Positions 43,978 through 55,236 are shown, counted from the stretch's first letter. The stretch is 64,000 nucleotides of DNA from Kangiella sp. HD9-110m-PIT-SAG07 (GCA_003370465.1 QQTG01000014.1:1-64000), one strand, 5' to 3'. The notes: generated from the sequence alone by a model not told the origin. Numbers and translations are program-made.

Positions 43978-44874
43978 CTAGTGTAGGGTTTGTACTAACC
44001 ATATCGTAATCGGAATTGTGATTACGGACAACAAAGTACTTAACGCTATGGTGTTGTGAGCGATTTTACGATCAGTCTCCACGGCTTCAACAAAAGGCAT
44101 CACACTAATACCCGTAGGACAGGCGGCGAGAATGGTTAATGATAATAGGTGCGTCTCACTGAGGCCCATGACCCAATAACCAAAGCTAAACACCACGACC
44201 GGGATTAGCAGAAGTTTTATCGATGTCGCCAAAGCGGTTTTGGTAATAACCGAACGGCTAAGGGTGCCAAGGCTCGCCAGTGAACTGCCGAGAATGATCA
44301 AAGCTAAGGGTAGCGCCGCATCAGAAACCATCTCTAGGGGTGTGAAAAGCTGTTGTGGGATCGGGATTTCAAATAGGTTGAAAAGCAAACCCAAAACCAC
44401 GCCAAGAATTACTGGATTACTGAATATTGCAAGAGCAGCTTTAAACTTCAATGGCGTGACATTCACTCGCGTCGAAAATAAAAAGAAGGTGCTAAACAGA
44501 ATTAAACTGTGACCCGAAATCACCGCTAAGCTAATAACCAAACCCTTTTGACCCGTGACCGATAAAATTACCGGAATTCCCACTAGGACATTATTCGAAA
44601 AAGTTGAGGTCAGGGCGACACGATGACTCATGGTTAACGCCAAAATAACAAATACTATTAATACTGGCGTAAAGTAAGCGAAGAGGGTGGTACCGATATC
44701 CTCTAAACCCGTCTCATACACATTGACGAATAAAAAGACCGGAACGAAAGCTTTGAAAACAACCTTGGATAAGTCTTCAAAAAACTCGGTACGAACTAAC
44801 CGCCATTTAATCAACACCACACCAATCAGCACCACAAGGGCAACTGGGATAATGGCGTTTAAAATGACGGTCAA
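43978..44874 (-). CDS. AEC-family permease
   Basis: A 298-residue integral membrane transporter of the auxin efflux carrier family (about ten helices). Typical stretches are FVFVNVYETG-like N-terminal helix 2 and the central NPVILGVVLGLLFNLFEIPIPQ, and LILGSSLASLG. The substrate (often a dicarboxylate or weak acid) cannot be read from the sequence. TTG 44874 is the start, five bases after the upstream lipoprotein gene, so it is the last gene of the tsaC-hemF-hemB transcription unit. Confidence 0.82.
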   Translation of the reverse strand: MTVILNAIIPVALVVLIGVVLIKWRLVRTEFFEDLSKVVFKAFVPVFLFVNVYETGLEDIGTTLFAYFTPVLIVFVILALTMSHRVALTSTFSNNVLVGIPVILSVTGQKGLVISLAVISGHSLILFSTFFLFSTRVNVTPLKFKAALAIFSNPVILGVVLGLLFNLFEIPIPQQLFTPLEMVSDAALPLALIILGSSLASLGTLSRSVITKTALATSIKLLLIPVVVFSFGYWVMGLSETHLLSLTILAACPTGISVMPFVEAVETDRKIAHNTIALSTLLSVITIPITIWLVQTLH

Positions 44875-44879
44875 AATAA

Positions 44880-45305
44880 CTACTTATTCTTTATTGGATT
44901 AATCAACATTATCGTAAAAGCTGGCGGCAGTCGCTCTAACTCTTTTTCAGTTAAAGGAAATTTTCCAGCCTCTACTATCGTTCTTTCTAATTCAGGCTCG
45001 AAATCACACTCCCTATATGTGTAATCTTTAATTTTAGCCTCTTGATCTAGGCTTAAAGTTACTTCGCACGAGGTTCCTGACTTTGTTAACTCAACCCACT
45101 TTACCTTTAAATGTTTTTTTACCTTATCTACAGCCTTAAAAAAACCTAAAATTTGCTCCCTTTGCTTACCTTTAATTTCTGTAGCTTTAGGAAAGGTTTC
45201 TACCTCTATTTTTTCATTAACTGTCTGTATAGGTGCTGTCTTTTGAGTTGAACAACCAGAGGTAAGGACTAACATCAAACTTACTATTATAAATATGCAC
45301 TTCAT
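44880..45305 (-). CDS. lipoprotein with TolA-like C-terminal segment
   Basis: A 141-residue lipoprotein: leader ending LTSGC (Cys18), then a Thr/Glu-rich linker and a C-terminal part (SCEVTLSLDQEAKIKDYTYRECDFEPELERTIVEAGKFPL) that resembles the TolA/TonB C-terminal fold, with a Cys pair in the expected disulfide positions. It lies between hemB (three-base gap) and the AEC permease (five-base gap), so it is expressed with them; no link to heme is evident. Family assignment is tentative. Confidence 0.7.
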   Translation of the reverse strand: MKCIFIIVSLMLVLTSGCSTQKTAPIQTVNEKIEVETFPKATEIKGKQREQILGFFKAVDKVKKHLKVKWVELTKSGTSCEVTLSLDQEAKIKDYTYRECDFEPELERTIVEAGKFPLTEKELERLPPAFTIMLINPIKNK

Positions 45306-45308
45306 TAT

Positions 45309-46325
<1,017 letters not shown>

Positions 46326-46339
46326 TTATTCAGTTTAAT

Positions 46340-47308
<969 letters not shown>

Positions 47309-47320
47309 TTAGAAAAACGC

Positions 47321-47899
47321 CTAAGCTCTCAGCACCTGCTGTGTTTGTGCATCGATAATTGTAGAAGGACGATCATAACCACCCACAGCGCCCGATACCA
47401 CCATATCCAGCTGTGTTGACATCTTATTTCTAACTTCTGATGTCTGCTTCATTTCAGGATTACCTGCACGGTTAGCGCTGGTTGACACGATAACAGACTG
47501 AGCCTCATCACATAATGCCTGAACGACAGGGTGCTTACTCAACCGAATCGCTATTTTAGAATGATCACCGCAAACCAACGGTAAGACCAATTCACTTTTC
47601 GGCAACAGCCAAGTCACAGGCTGTTCGGGATCCTGTTCATCCGGATATTCCTCAAAACACAGCAATAAGTCATGGAAATTTTCGTCCACAAAAGGTTCGA
47701 TTTGCCCGATATCGCTCGCCACAAGGATCAAACCCTTGTGCCAAGGACGCTTTTTAATGGTAAGAATTCGTTGAATAGCTTCGATAGAGAAGGGCAGGCA
47801 ACCTAAACCAAATACCGCCTCAGTAGGGTAAGCGATAACACCGTCCTGCTCCATAAGGTTGACGGCACGTTTGATTTGAAAATCGTTGACGTAGGTCAA
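47321..47899 (-). CDS. tsaC: threonylcarbamoyl-AMP synthase TsaC
   Basis: A 192-residue YrdC-family enzyme that makes threonylcarbamoyl-AMP for the t6A modification of tRNA. Motifs: GVIAYPTEAVFGLGC, the KKRPWHKGLILVASD segment and the conserved STSANRAGNPE. Normal length for the short (TsaC) form. It begins the tsaC-hemF-hemB gene order; a 106-base gap separates it from purE. Confidence 0.95.
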   Translation of the reverse strand: MTYVNDFQIKRAVNLMEQDGVIAYPTEAVFGLGCLPFSIEAIQRILTIKKRPWHKGLILVASDIGQIEPFVDENFHDLLLCFEEYPDEQDPEQPVTWLLPKSELVLPLVCGDHSKIAIRLSKHPVVQALCDEAQSVIVSTSANRAGNPEMKQTSEVRNKMSTQLDMVVSGAVGGYDRPSTIIDAQTQQVLRA

Positions 47900-47948
47900 T
47901 TGATTATCTTAACTTAAGATGTCTTAGATAAAAGGGGCTTTGAAAAGT

Positions 47949-47993
47949 AGCGCCCAAGGTCCTGAACCTCAAAGACAATCAGTCTTAGGCGCT
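47949..47993 (-). promoter_or_regulatory. stem-loop between purE and tsaC
   Basis: AGCGCCCAAG (47949-47958) and CTTAGGCGCT (47984-47993) form a 10-bp stem with one mismatch (G-U in RNA) around a 25-base loop. No T run follows directly, so it may be an attenuator, a processing site or a weak purE terminator. Confidence 0.4.
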
Positions 47994-48005
47994 ATAAACA
48001 AAGAA

Positions 48006-48512
48006 TTAAGCGTTTAGCTTTTTCTGTAACTCTGCGTCTTTAGCAACAACTTTATCACAGTTATCAGAACGATCTTTCGCTACTGCTGCAGCGATTGTCT
48101 CGTCCGTTAGCGCCATGATTTGGCCCGCTAAGTAAGCAGCGTTTTTCGCGCCAGCAGAACCCACAGCAACTGTCGCTACTGGAACACCACCAGGCATCAT
48201 CACTGTTGATAACAATGAATCTTGACCGTTTAATGGGCCGCCCGCCATAGGAACACCGATAACCGGCTTAACAGTCATACCCGCAACCGCGCCCGCCAAG
48301 TGAGCCGCAAGACCCGCAGCGCAGATGAATACTTTACAACCACGCGCTTCCGCATCGTTAACGTATTCTTTTGTTTGCACAGGCGTACGGTGAGCAGATG
48401 TAATTTTCATCTCAACTTCAACACCTAGATCTTTCAAAGTGTCGTAAGTTTTCTGCATAGTAGAAAGGTCTGAATCAGAACCCATTAAGATAGCAACAAA
48501 GTCTTTAGACAT
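48006..48512 (-). CDS. purE: N5-carboxyaminoimidazole ribonucleotide mutase PurE
   Basis: A 168-residue class I PurE that converts N5-CAIR to CAIR in purine synthesis. The phosphate-binding MGSDSDLSTMQ, SAHRTP and FICAAGLAAHLAG motifs are present. The usual neighbour purK is missing in this region; tsaC follows instead. A stop codon at 48006 ends the gene. Confidence 0.95.
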   Translation of the reverse strand: MSKDFVAILMGSDSDLSTMQKTYDTLKDLGVEVEMKITSAHRTPVQTKEYVNDAEARGCKVFICAAGLAAHLAGAVAGMTVKPVIGVPMAGGPLNGQDSLLSTVMMPGGVPVATVAVGSAGAKNAAYLAGQIMALTDETIAAAVAKDRSDNCDKVVAKDAELQKKLNA

Positions 48513-48684
48513 GGTTTTGCCCCTGAAAATAGTTGGTTAAGCAAAGGATTTAAGAAATTAGGGCGGATTTTACCGATTTACAAGGCTTTTGTGTAGGTTT
48601 TGACCATTATTTTATCGATCTTTTGTGCCATTGGGCTTTATTCATGCTACATTTCCAGAAAAATATCCAAATAAGGGACCTAAA

Positions 48685-49236
48685 ATGGACAATAAGCTTC
48701 AAGCGTTTGATGATGATCCTGACTATCTAAAGGGATTAGGTGGATTACTTATCTTTGTGGGTATTGGCATTGTTATTAACTCTATTCTGATCTCATACCA
48801 ACTCAGCCAAGATCTCTTTCCTATGATCTCTAACGGGTCATTGGCAGTATTAAGTGACCCATCTTCAGAGTATTACACAGAAGGTTTTGCTGCTTTATTT
48901 TATGCTGAATTAGTATTAAACATTGCATTATTAATTGCTGAACTTGGCCTGTTATTCTTGTTCTTTTATAAACATAAGTTTTTCCCTACCAGCTTTATTG
49001 TAGTCATAGCTTTAACGCCTTTTATAACACTCCTTGATGCCATAATGGTTAATAAAGTGATACCAGAAGTGCCTATATTCGATCCCGAAACAATATTGTC
49101 TCTAGTTAGCAGTATTGGATATGCCGCTATATGGATCCCTTATATGCTTATTTCAGAAAGGGTTAAAAAGACCTTTACTCGCCCCATTCATCATGGACAC
49201 GTTACTGCGAATACTGCTGTAGCTGGCGAAGCATAA
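48685..49236 (+). CDS. DUF2569-like membrane protein
   Basis: A 183-residue protein with four hydrophobic helices (about 20-40, 75-97, 105-125 and 140-160 from the chosen start). The region LKGLGGLLIFVGIGIVINSI and the ending SKERVKKTFTR-like tail (SERVKKTFTRP) suit DUF2569. ATG 48685 is preferred over the upstream in-frame start at 48625 because AAGGGA precedes it. It is ten bases upstream of the DUF1272 gene. Function unknown. Confidence 0.82.
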   Translation: MDNKLQAFDDDPDYLKGLGGLLIFVGIGIVINSILISYQLSQDLFPMISNGSLAVLSDPSSEYYTEGFAALFYAELVLNIALLIAELGLLFLFFYKHKFFPTSFIVVIALTPFITLLDAIMVNKVIPEVPIFDPETILSLVSSIGYAAIWIPYMLISERVKKTFTRPIHHGHVTANTAVAGEA

Positions 49237-49246
49237 GGGATAACTC

Positions 49247-49555
49247 ATGCTCGAATTACGGCCTAATTGCGAACACTGCAATAAATCACTTCCTCCCGAG
49301 TCCATGGAAGCGATGATTTGTACTTTTGAATGTACTTTTTGTCGTGATTGTGTGGAGCAAGTTTTGCTTAACGTCTGCCCCAATTGTGGCGGAGGCTTTG
49401 TGCCTCGCCCTGTCAGACCGCAAATTAACTGGAAAGATGGCAATAGCTTATCGCAGTATCCTGCTAGCACTAAGGTGGTACATAAGCCTGTTGACCCGAT
49501 AAAGCATCGAGCATTCGCCAAAGCGATTAAAAAAATAGCGCCTGAACGTCGCTAA
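49247..49555 (+). CDS. DUF1272 zinc-ribbon-like protein
   Basis: A 102-residue cytoplasmic protein with a DUF1272 N-terminal domain: MLELRPNCEHCNKSLPP, then CTFECTFCRDCVEQVLLNVCPNCGG. Its Cys pairs (CxxC four times) should bind zinc. The C-terminal 45 residues are basic and less ordered. It follows the DUF2569-like gene by ten bases. A hairpin around its stop codon (49540-49568) may terminate the transcript. Confidence 0.9.
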   Translation: MLELRPNCEHCNKSLPPESMEAMICTFECTFCRDCVEQVLLNVCPNCGGGFVPRPVRPQINWKDGNSLSQYPASTKVVHKPVDPIKHRAFAKAIKKIAPERR

Positions 49556-49575
49556 TCAACGTCCAGGCTTTAATC
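49540..49575. terminator. terminator-like hairpin between DUF1272 and dsbG
   Basis: GCCTGAACGT (49540-49549) pairs with ACGTCCAGGC (49559-49568) except for one mismatch; the DUF1272 stop codon is in the loop and TTTAATCTTTT follows. Confidence 0.6.
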
Positions 49576-49577
49576 TT

Positions 49578-50414
49578 TTATTCTGGTTTAGGGCTACCCA
49601 TCATTGTTTCCAGCATGTCTCCTTGGGGCATGCCTTGCACACTTTTAATTTTTCCTTCTTCATCCTTATAAAAAGAAGTCGGTGTGGCGCCAAAGCCGAA
49701 GCGTTGCATCATATTAGTGTTAAGTTGAATTCGGACCTGACCTTGCTCTACGGCTTTTTGATTAATCTTTACGCCGCCTTGAGAAAACTGCTCATGATGT
49801 TTCATCATCATCGCTTCTGGATCGTTATTTCCTAAGATACTGGCTGCTTTATCCATGCTACTTTTGCGTAAAATCGCCACTAAAACATGGCGAAGTTGAA
49901 CTTTTCCTGCTTTTATCCAAGGGTCAGCCGCTTCACGGAATTTATGGCAATACGGGCAATTTGGATCGGTAAAAGTATAAATAACGACAGGCGCATCGTC
50001 GCTACCGTCAGCGACCCAAGCGCTTTTTTCTAACTCCTTCCAAACTTGTTCTTGCTTAGGACCTTCGACCAGCTGATCCATCACAGCCACCGTTAAATTC
50101 ACACCTTCAGCATCAATTAAAGTCCCCACAATGGCGTGCTTCTTATCTTTGGTCACATAAATTGCTAGTGGCTTACCGCGCATCATCCCTGCATAACCGA
50201 TCATGCCTGATGGTGCTTCAAACGTATCAATAATTTCTACGCCTTGTTCGATAATGCTTTCAACAGGAGCAGGGTATTGTTTCGCGCGCTCCAAAGCTCC
50301 CTGATCTTGGTTGGTCTTAACTGTGTTCGATGTAGCTTCTTTATTCTGCTCATTAGAGCAGGCGACTAGAATCCAGACCGAAGCCAGGGCAGCTAATATC
50401 TTTGAAAATTTCAT
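49578..50414 (-). CDS. dsbG: DsbG-type thiol:disulfide interchange lipoprotein
   Basis: A 278-residue DsbC/DsbG-family protein. A lipobox (LVAC, Cys19) suggests membrane anchoring, followed by an N-terminal dimerisation region and a thioredoxin domain with CPYC (Cys153 and Cys156), as in E. coli DsbG. It protects or isomerises oxidised periplasmic thiols. Its start overlaps the stop codon of the TlpA-like gene by one base, so the two act together. Confidence 0.87.
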   Translation of the reverse strand: MKFSKILAALASVWILVACSNEQNKEATSNTVKTNQDQGALERAKQYPAPVESIIEQGVEIIDTFEAPSGMIGYAGMMRGKPLAIYVTKDKKHAIVGTLIDAEGVNLTVAVMDQLVEGPKQEQVWKELEKSAWVADGSDDAPVVIYTFTDPNCPYCHKFREAADPWIKAGKVQLRHVLVAILRKSSMDKAASILGNNDPEAMMMKHHEQFSQGGVKINQKAVEQGQVRIQLNTNMMQRFGFGATPTSFYKDEEGKIKSVQGMPQGDMLETMMGSPKPE

Positions 50415-51331
50415 TAATCGTTAACCTCATATTTATCCGCTTGCGGTTGCTTTAACCGTTCAAGCTTAGCCGCTAATGATGCTCGGGATAACTCACCTAA
50501 GTGGGCATCAATTAACTCGCCTTGTTCATTCACAAATAATGTCGTCGGAAGCGCTCGGCTTCCAATCAACTGGCCAAGCATGGCCTTATCATCAGCAACC
50601 ACGTTATTTAGCTGCAATGCTTCTTGCTCTAAAAATTGCTCAATCACGGCAGGATGTTCGCCTTGATTGACAAAAATAAATCCTACATCAGAATTCTGTC
50701 GCTGCGCCTGCTGCAAAACCGGCATTTCACGGCGGCAGGGCGGACACCAGGTTGCCCAAAGATTAATCACCCGCGGCTTGTCCGTTGCGATCTGGCTCAG
50801 CTCTATATCATCAGACGACAGCTGACTAACCACTATTTTGGGTAATTTCTGACTAGTATCTTTGATTATCCATAAACCAAACGTTACTAAACCCCACAGC
50901 AGCATCCCAGCTATGGCGCCCGATAAGAGTGATCGACGAATCTTGCTATTTTTCCAATACACCAATGCAGTTAAGACTACCATCGCGGTGATGCCTACCC
51001 AAGCATTAAAGCCAGCGTCTCTGATATCTATGATTGACCACCAGTCTTGTCGATATTCTGTCCAATACTCAATCACGAATACCGCTCGCGCGATCAGCAT
51101 AGCGGCAATAAAGATCATCGCGATTTTACCGTCGGCTGAGCATTTATTCTTCCGCCCAACGATATAACTGACCAACATCGCCAGCGCAAAGCTCAGCAAT
51201 AATAGCAAGCGATCTACAGGTAAACTTAAAGAGCCGATTGAAATGCTTAACATAGCTATTGGTAAAGAGGTATTGTCGCTGGTTACATCAGCGAGGCTAA
51301 TATTTATCGCAAATTGTACGCGATTTACCAA
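50414..51331 (-). CDS. TlpA-like membrane-anchored thioredoxin with N-terminal helix bundle
   Basis: A 305-residue protein with four or five membrane helices in the first 155 residues (LGT-like hydrophobic region) and a C-terminal TlpA/DsbE-type thioredoxin domain with the active site WCPPC (Cys196 and Cys199) in INLWATWCPPCRREMPVL. It is a likely reductant for DsbG. TTG 51331 is the upstream limit; ATG 51253 (residue 27) is an alternative but lacks a ribosome site. The pair with dsbG recalls Pseudomonas gene order (recollection). Confidence 0.78.
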   Translation of the reverse strand: MVNRVQFAINISLADVTSDNTSLPIAMLSISIGSLSLPVDRLLLLLSFALAMLVSYIVGRKNKCSADGKIAMIFIAAMLIARAVFVIEYWTEYRQDWWSIIDIRDAGFNAWVGITAMVVLTALVYWKNSKIRRSLLSGAIAGMLLWGLVTFGLWIIKDTSQKLPKIVVSQLSSDDIELSQIATDKPRVINLWATWCPPCRREMPVLQQAQRQNSDVGFIFVNQGEHPAVIEQFLEQEALQLNNVVADDKAMLGQLIGSRALPTTLFVNEQGELIDAHLGELSRASLAAKLERLKQPQADKYEVND

Positions 51332-51542
51332 AAAAATCTCTTAATAGGGTGTAAATGTTGGTAAAGACAAGCAAGGGGTTAAGAGGGCCCTATAACAAGC
51401 ACTCTAAAATATTAGGAGAAAACTGTTATTGCAACATACATTGCGAAAATATGAATGCGACTTATTGCCGCTGTATTGTGGTACTTTTCCTCTAGACTTT
51501 TTTCTCTAAAACGTTTCGTCGAGATTCTTTCTTTAGAGTAGG

Positions 51543-52022
51543 CTAATGAGCAAAAGTGCCACTATCTAGGCTTTCTACCAAGGCGAACTCGGCGTCACGA
51601 TCTTGCATATTAAATAATACCATCATGACTACCCAGCGTAGACGTTCTAAAGCCACTTCTTCGTCTTCTTGTTGACCCAGCGCTGTCATACGGTCGATCA
51701 CCATCTCACGAGCATGTGCATCTAACACGCCACACTGCTCAAAGTACATCACTGCACCCTGAACCGCCGGTGATAACACCAATTGCTCTTCTGGTGAAAA
51801 CAACCGAATAGATTGATTCGCTTCTGGAGTCGGTTTAAAGTTTTCCGAAGTCGCTAATACTAAACCATCTAACCAGTCGATAGCGCCTTTAATTTCGCCG
51901 TCAGTAAAACCAACGTCTTCAAGGGCTTCAACTAGGGTATCGTTAGCAAGAATATGATTGCTTTCTTCGTCTTGGAAGTTTTCAAAGATATAAAGTAGTA
52001 CGTCAAGTACGTCTTCTTTCAT
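51543..52022 (-). CDS. smg: Smg (DUF494) family protein
   Basis: A 159-residue protein of the DUF494/Smg family, which lies next to dprA in most gammaproteobacteria. The start MKEDVLDVLLYIFENF and the later LRWVVMMVLFNMQDRDAEFALVESL are diagnostic. Function is unknown. The gene follows dprA with a gap of 82 bases, and all of smg-dprA-lysM are on the minus strand. Confidence 0.95.
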   Translation of the reverse strand: MKEDVLDVLLYIFENFQDEESNHILANDTLVEALEDVGFTDGEIKGAIDWLDGLVLATSENFKPTPEANQSIRLFSPEEQLVLSPAVQGAVMYFEQCGVLDAHAREMVIDRMTALGQQEDEEVALERLRWVVMMVLFNMQDRDAEFALVESLDSGTFAH

Positions 52023-52104
52023 TGGACTCTCGTAGTTTAGGCTTTTGATTCGCCGTTAAAGTCACTATGCCACTTGCTAAGCGTTGCTAAAGGGACTGCA
52101 TTCT

Positions 52105-53232
52105 TTAGCTTGAGCGGCGTTGGTATCCGCCAGCCACACTCACAATATGGTCATTTAATTCTAACAGTAATAACATATGGCTGACCACATCTATTTCAAG
52201 CCCACTACGCTCAATAATCGTGTCCATGGAAGTGGTATCATAATCGACATGCTGCATAAGCTCTTGATATTCTTGGTCTAACTCAAAGTCCTTTGCTTCT
52301 TGTTGAGACCTTTTGCCTTCCTCAAATAAACTCTCGTTTTGCCACGACACCAAAGCACCTAACTCCTCAATAATCTCCTCAGCAGTTTCAACTAGCTTAA
52401 CCCCTTGTTTTATCAAAGCATGGCAGCCTCTCGCTAAGGGATTATGAATTGATCCAGGTATGGCGAACACTTCGCGGCTTTGCTCCATCGCCAATCGCGC
52501 TGTAATCAAGGAGCCACTTTTCACTGCAGCCTCCACCACCAAAGTCCCTAAACTCATCCCTGAAATAATTCGGTTACGCGCTGGAAAGTGTGTCGCACGG
52601 ACTCCAGTTCCTAAAGCAAACTCGGAAACAATCGCTCCTTTCTCAACTATCTCTTGTGCCATGGCTTTGTGCCTAGCCGGGTACACCCGATCTAGCCCTG
52701 TGCCTGCAACAGCGATGGTTGGTAAATTTTGATCCAACACCGCTTGATGAGCAAAACCATCAACCCCGAGCGCCAAACCACTGGTGATAACGGCGCCAGC
52801 TCGCGCTAAAGTTCTTGCAAACTCTGTAGCATTATCTTTTCCCTGATGGGTTGGATTGCGAGTACCTACAATGGCAATTTGGTGTTGTTTTAAAAGTTCT
52901 TTATGGCCCTGCACAAACAATAGCTTTGGCGCCGAATCAATCTCACGCAGTAAGGCTGGGTAGTCATCACTGACAAAGGGAATCAAATGCTTGTTGTCGC
53001 TATCAAACCAAGCAACATCCTGATCAATAGTCGCGCTATCGATCGAGTCCAAACGTTCCTTTAACCCTTGTCTAAAACCTAAGGATTGTAGCTGCTTTTC
53101 AGATAACTCAAACAGTTCGCTGATTGATGAGTAATGGTCAAAGAAATGCTGTAGTTTCTGACAACTAATGTTGATGTGAGACAGCGCCAACCAGGCACGC
53201 ATCTCTTTTGAGGAGACATCCTTTTTATTCAT
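52105..53232 (-). CDS. dprA: DNA-processing protein DprA
   Basis: A 375-residue DprA/Smf protein that loads RecA on single-stranded DNA in natural transformation. The Rossmann fold has IAIVGTRNPTHQGKDNA, ITSGLALGVDGFAHQAVL, IAVAGTGLDRVYPARH and the SGSLITARLAMEQSREVFAIPGSI block. An N-terminal helical part (1-100) and a winged-helix-like C-terminal part (310-370) complete it. Confidence 0.96.
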   Translation of the reverse strand: MNKKDVSSKEMRAWLALSHINISCQKLQHFFDHYSSISELFELSEKQLQSLGFRQGLKERLDSIDSATIDQDVAWFDSDNKHLIPFVSDDYPALLREIDSAPKLLFVQGHKELLKQHQIAIVGTRNPTHQGKDNATEFARTLARAGAVITSGLALGVDGFAHQAVLDQNLPTIAVAGTGLDRVYPARHKAMAQEIVEKGAIVSEFALGTGVRATHFPARNRIISGMSLGTLVVEAAVKSGSLITARLAMEQSREVFAIPGSIHNPLARGCHALIKQGVKLVETAEEIIEELGALVSWQNESLFEEGKRSQQEAKDFELDQEYQELMQHVDYDTTSMDTIIERSGLEIDVVSHMLLLLELNDHIVSVAGGYQRRSS

Positions 53233-53305
53233 GATTAATCCTTTAATCGGTTATATTGTTTGCCGCCGAACGCTTTACGACCAAAGCCTAGCAGCCAATA
53301 AAAAA

Positions 53306-53330
53306 CTGGCCTTGCTTTTAACAAGACCAG
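53306..53330 (-). terminator. terminator after the LysM gene
   Basis: CTGGCCTTG / CAAGACCAG hairpin with one mismatch; on the minus strand it is followed by a TTTTTT run. Confidence 0.8.
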
Positions 53331-53363
53331 CTTAAATTGTAATACACTATCTTGTGAACTCAC

Positions 53364-54407
53364 TTAGTAAGGATTGCGCGCAACATCCATCAAGTGAATC
53401 GGACGCACTGCATCCATAACCAGCGCCAAGCTTACTTTTTCGTAAGTTCGGAACACCATTATAGTGCCTGCACGCTCTTCAGGTAAGGTTACATACGGAT
53501 CTTCAGCACCACGTTTTTCAGCAGTTTTATCCAAAACTTTTTTGCCACGCTGATAAACCGTTAGAACATGACCTTCTTCAAGACCGTCACGCTCACCTTT
53601 ATCCAAAGTCACTACATTGTACTGTCCAATTTGCGACACGCCGTCATAAACTGAAATCAACTTTGTGGCAATTTCCTGCTCAGGTGCACGAGGCGCGTAA
53701 ACCGGCGGTAGAGGATCTTCGTTACGAGGCAGTGCGATATCACCTTCTAACACTTCCAGTTTTGACTTCTTAACGTCAAACTTCGCTGGGTCACCTTCTT
53801 CTACCACGGTACCGTTGGCAAGATAGCGTGCTTCAACACCTAACAATTCGTTAGTAACAGGATCACGGTATTCTTTACCCTTACGGTAAAGGCCGTAGCT
53901 AGATCCTGAACTGGCATTTAAGCCACGAACGTACAAACGGTCATCAAACCCACCGCTGATGACATGTCCGTCAGCTAAAGCAACGACATAAGGTGAGGTT
54001 TCAAACACTGAAGGATCTACGACCAACTCATCGATTAAGAATGGACGGATAATATCCATTGGAATCGTGGTAATCGCATCGCCTTCCGATAGCACTCGCG
54101 CTTTAGGGCGTAATTTAATAGTCCCGTTTGATGCTTTTACTAAATATGGTTTCCCATCGATATACACCAGCTTTAAAATATCGCCAGGATATATCAAATG
54201 TGGATTTTCAACCTGTGGATTCACATGCCAAATTTCAGGCCAATTCCAAGGCTTCGTTAAGAAGCGTCCAGAAATGTCCCATAAGGTATCACCTTTTTTG
54301 ACAACGTAAGTATCAGGATGATCTGCACGAAGCTCTGCAGAATGTGCTGCAATACTCCCCAAAAATAGCGCTGCAGTAGCAGCTGCCGCTAAAACTAATT
54401 TTTTCAT
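53364..54407 (-). CDS. LysM-domain periplasmic protein
   Basis: A 347-residue exported protein with a signal peptide (to about residue 23) and one LysM module (about 34-85: VVKKGDTLWDISGRFLTKPWNWPEIW...HLIYPGDILKL), which binds peptidoglycan. The C-terminal 260 residues are beta-rich. It occurs in this place, upstream of dprA and divergent from def, in many gammaproteobacteria. No further function is known. Confidence 0.9.
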   Translation of the reverse strand: MKKLVLAAAATAALFLGSIAAHSAELRADHPDTYVVKKGDTLWDISGRFLTKPWNWPEIWHVNPQVENPHLIYPGDILKLVYIDGKPYLVKASNGTIKLRPKARVLSEGDAITTIPMDIIRPFLIDELVVDPSVFETSPYVVALADGHVISGGFDDRLYVRGLNASSGSSYGLYRKGKEYRDPVTNELLGVEARYLANGTVVEEGDPAKFDVKKSKLEVLEGDIALPRNEDPLPPVYAPRAPEQEIATKLISVYDGVSQIGQYNVVTLDKGERDGLEEGHVLTVYQRGKKVLDKTAEKRGAEDPYVTLPEERAGTIMVFRTYEKVSLALVMDAVRPIHLMDVARNPY

Positions 54408-54720
54408 GGCTATCCTTTGTAATTTACTGATAGTCGGATCCTCTTAACCCATTGCCCTGAATATACCGCGAACAGAAAGCTTTGAAAATAGGCTAAAAAG
54501 AAACAGCCAAACCCCAAACCTAGAGCTTTAAACTCTATAAGGATCATCATCTTATCAACATTTCTTAGCATATTACTACAACTTAATCACAGTCTAATCA
54601 TTATTTTAGAGCTTTTTAGTAAGATTTTTGGTCTAAAAAATGGTCATTCTGGGTCGAATTGATTATGATCGCCCCCATATTAGTATTGTTCCTCTTTTAA
54701 TGAGTAGATAGTAAGGTTTC
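54408..54720. other. divergent intergenic region between lysM and def
   Basis: 313 bases, AT-rich, containing the promoters for the LysM gene (minus) and def (plus). No clear paired -10/-35 boxes, repeat or RNA gene was found. Confidence 0.6.
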
Positions 54721-55224
54721 ATGGCTAAACTAGAAATTTTAGAATTCCCAGACACGCGACTGCGTACAAAAGCAGAGCCCGTCACTGATTTTGGTGACGA
54801 ATTTCAACAGCAAGTCGACGATATGTTCGAAACGATGTACGAAGCTCCTGGTATCGGGTTAGCAGGTGCACAAGTTAATTTTCATAAGCGTTTATTTGTG
54901 ATTGATGTTTCAGAAGATAAAAGCGAGCCTTTGGTTTTCGCCAACCCAGAATTCGTCGAAAAACGCGGTCTTGAAGAAATGGAAGAAGGCTGTCTATCTT
55001 TCCCTGGGGTTTATGCCAAGGTTAAGCGAGCTAATGAAGTGGTGGTAAAAGCCCAAGATAGACACGGCAAAGAGTTCGAGCTGGATACTGGCGATTTGTT
55101 GGCTGTCTGTATACAACATGAGCACGACCATATTGAAGGTAAGCTTTTCGTCGACTATTTGTCACCGCTAAAACGTAACCGCATTCGTAAAGCTCTTGAA
55201 AAACAGCACCGACAAAACAAGTAA
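54721..55224 (+). CDS. def: peptide deformylase
   Basis: A 167-residue metal-dependent enzyme that removes the formyl group of nascent proteins. All three motifs are present: GIGLAGAQ (44-51), EGCLS with metal ligand Cys91, and HEHDH with His133, Glu134 and His137. It starts the def-fmt-rsmB-trkA order, 12 bases upstream of fmt. Confidence 0.97.
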   Translation: MAKLEILEFPDTRLRTKAEPVTDFGDEFQQQVDDMFETMYEAPGIGLAGAQVNFHKRLFVIDVSEDKSEPLVFANPEFVEKRGLEEMEEGCLSFPGVYAKVKRANEVVVKAQDRHGKEFELDTGDLLAVCIQHEHDHIEGKLFVDYLSPLKRNRIRKALEKQHRQNK

Positions 55225-55236
55225 GCACTTACACCA

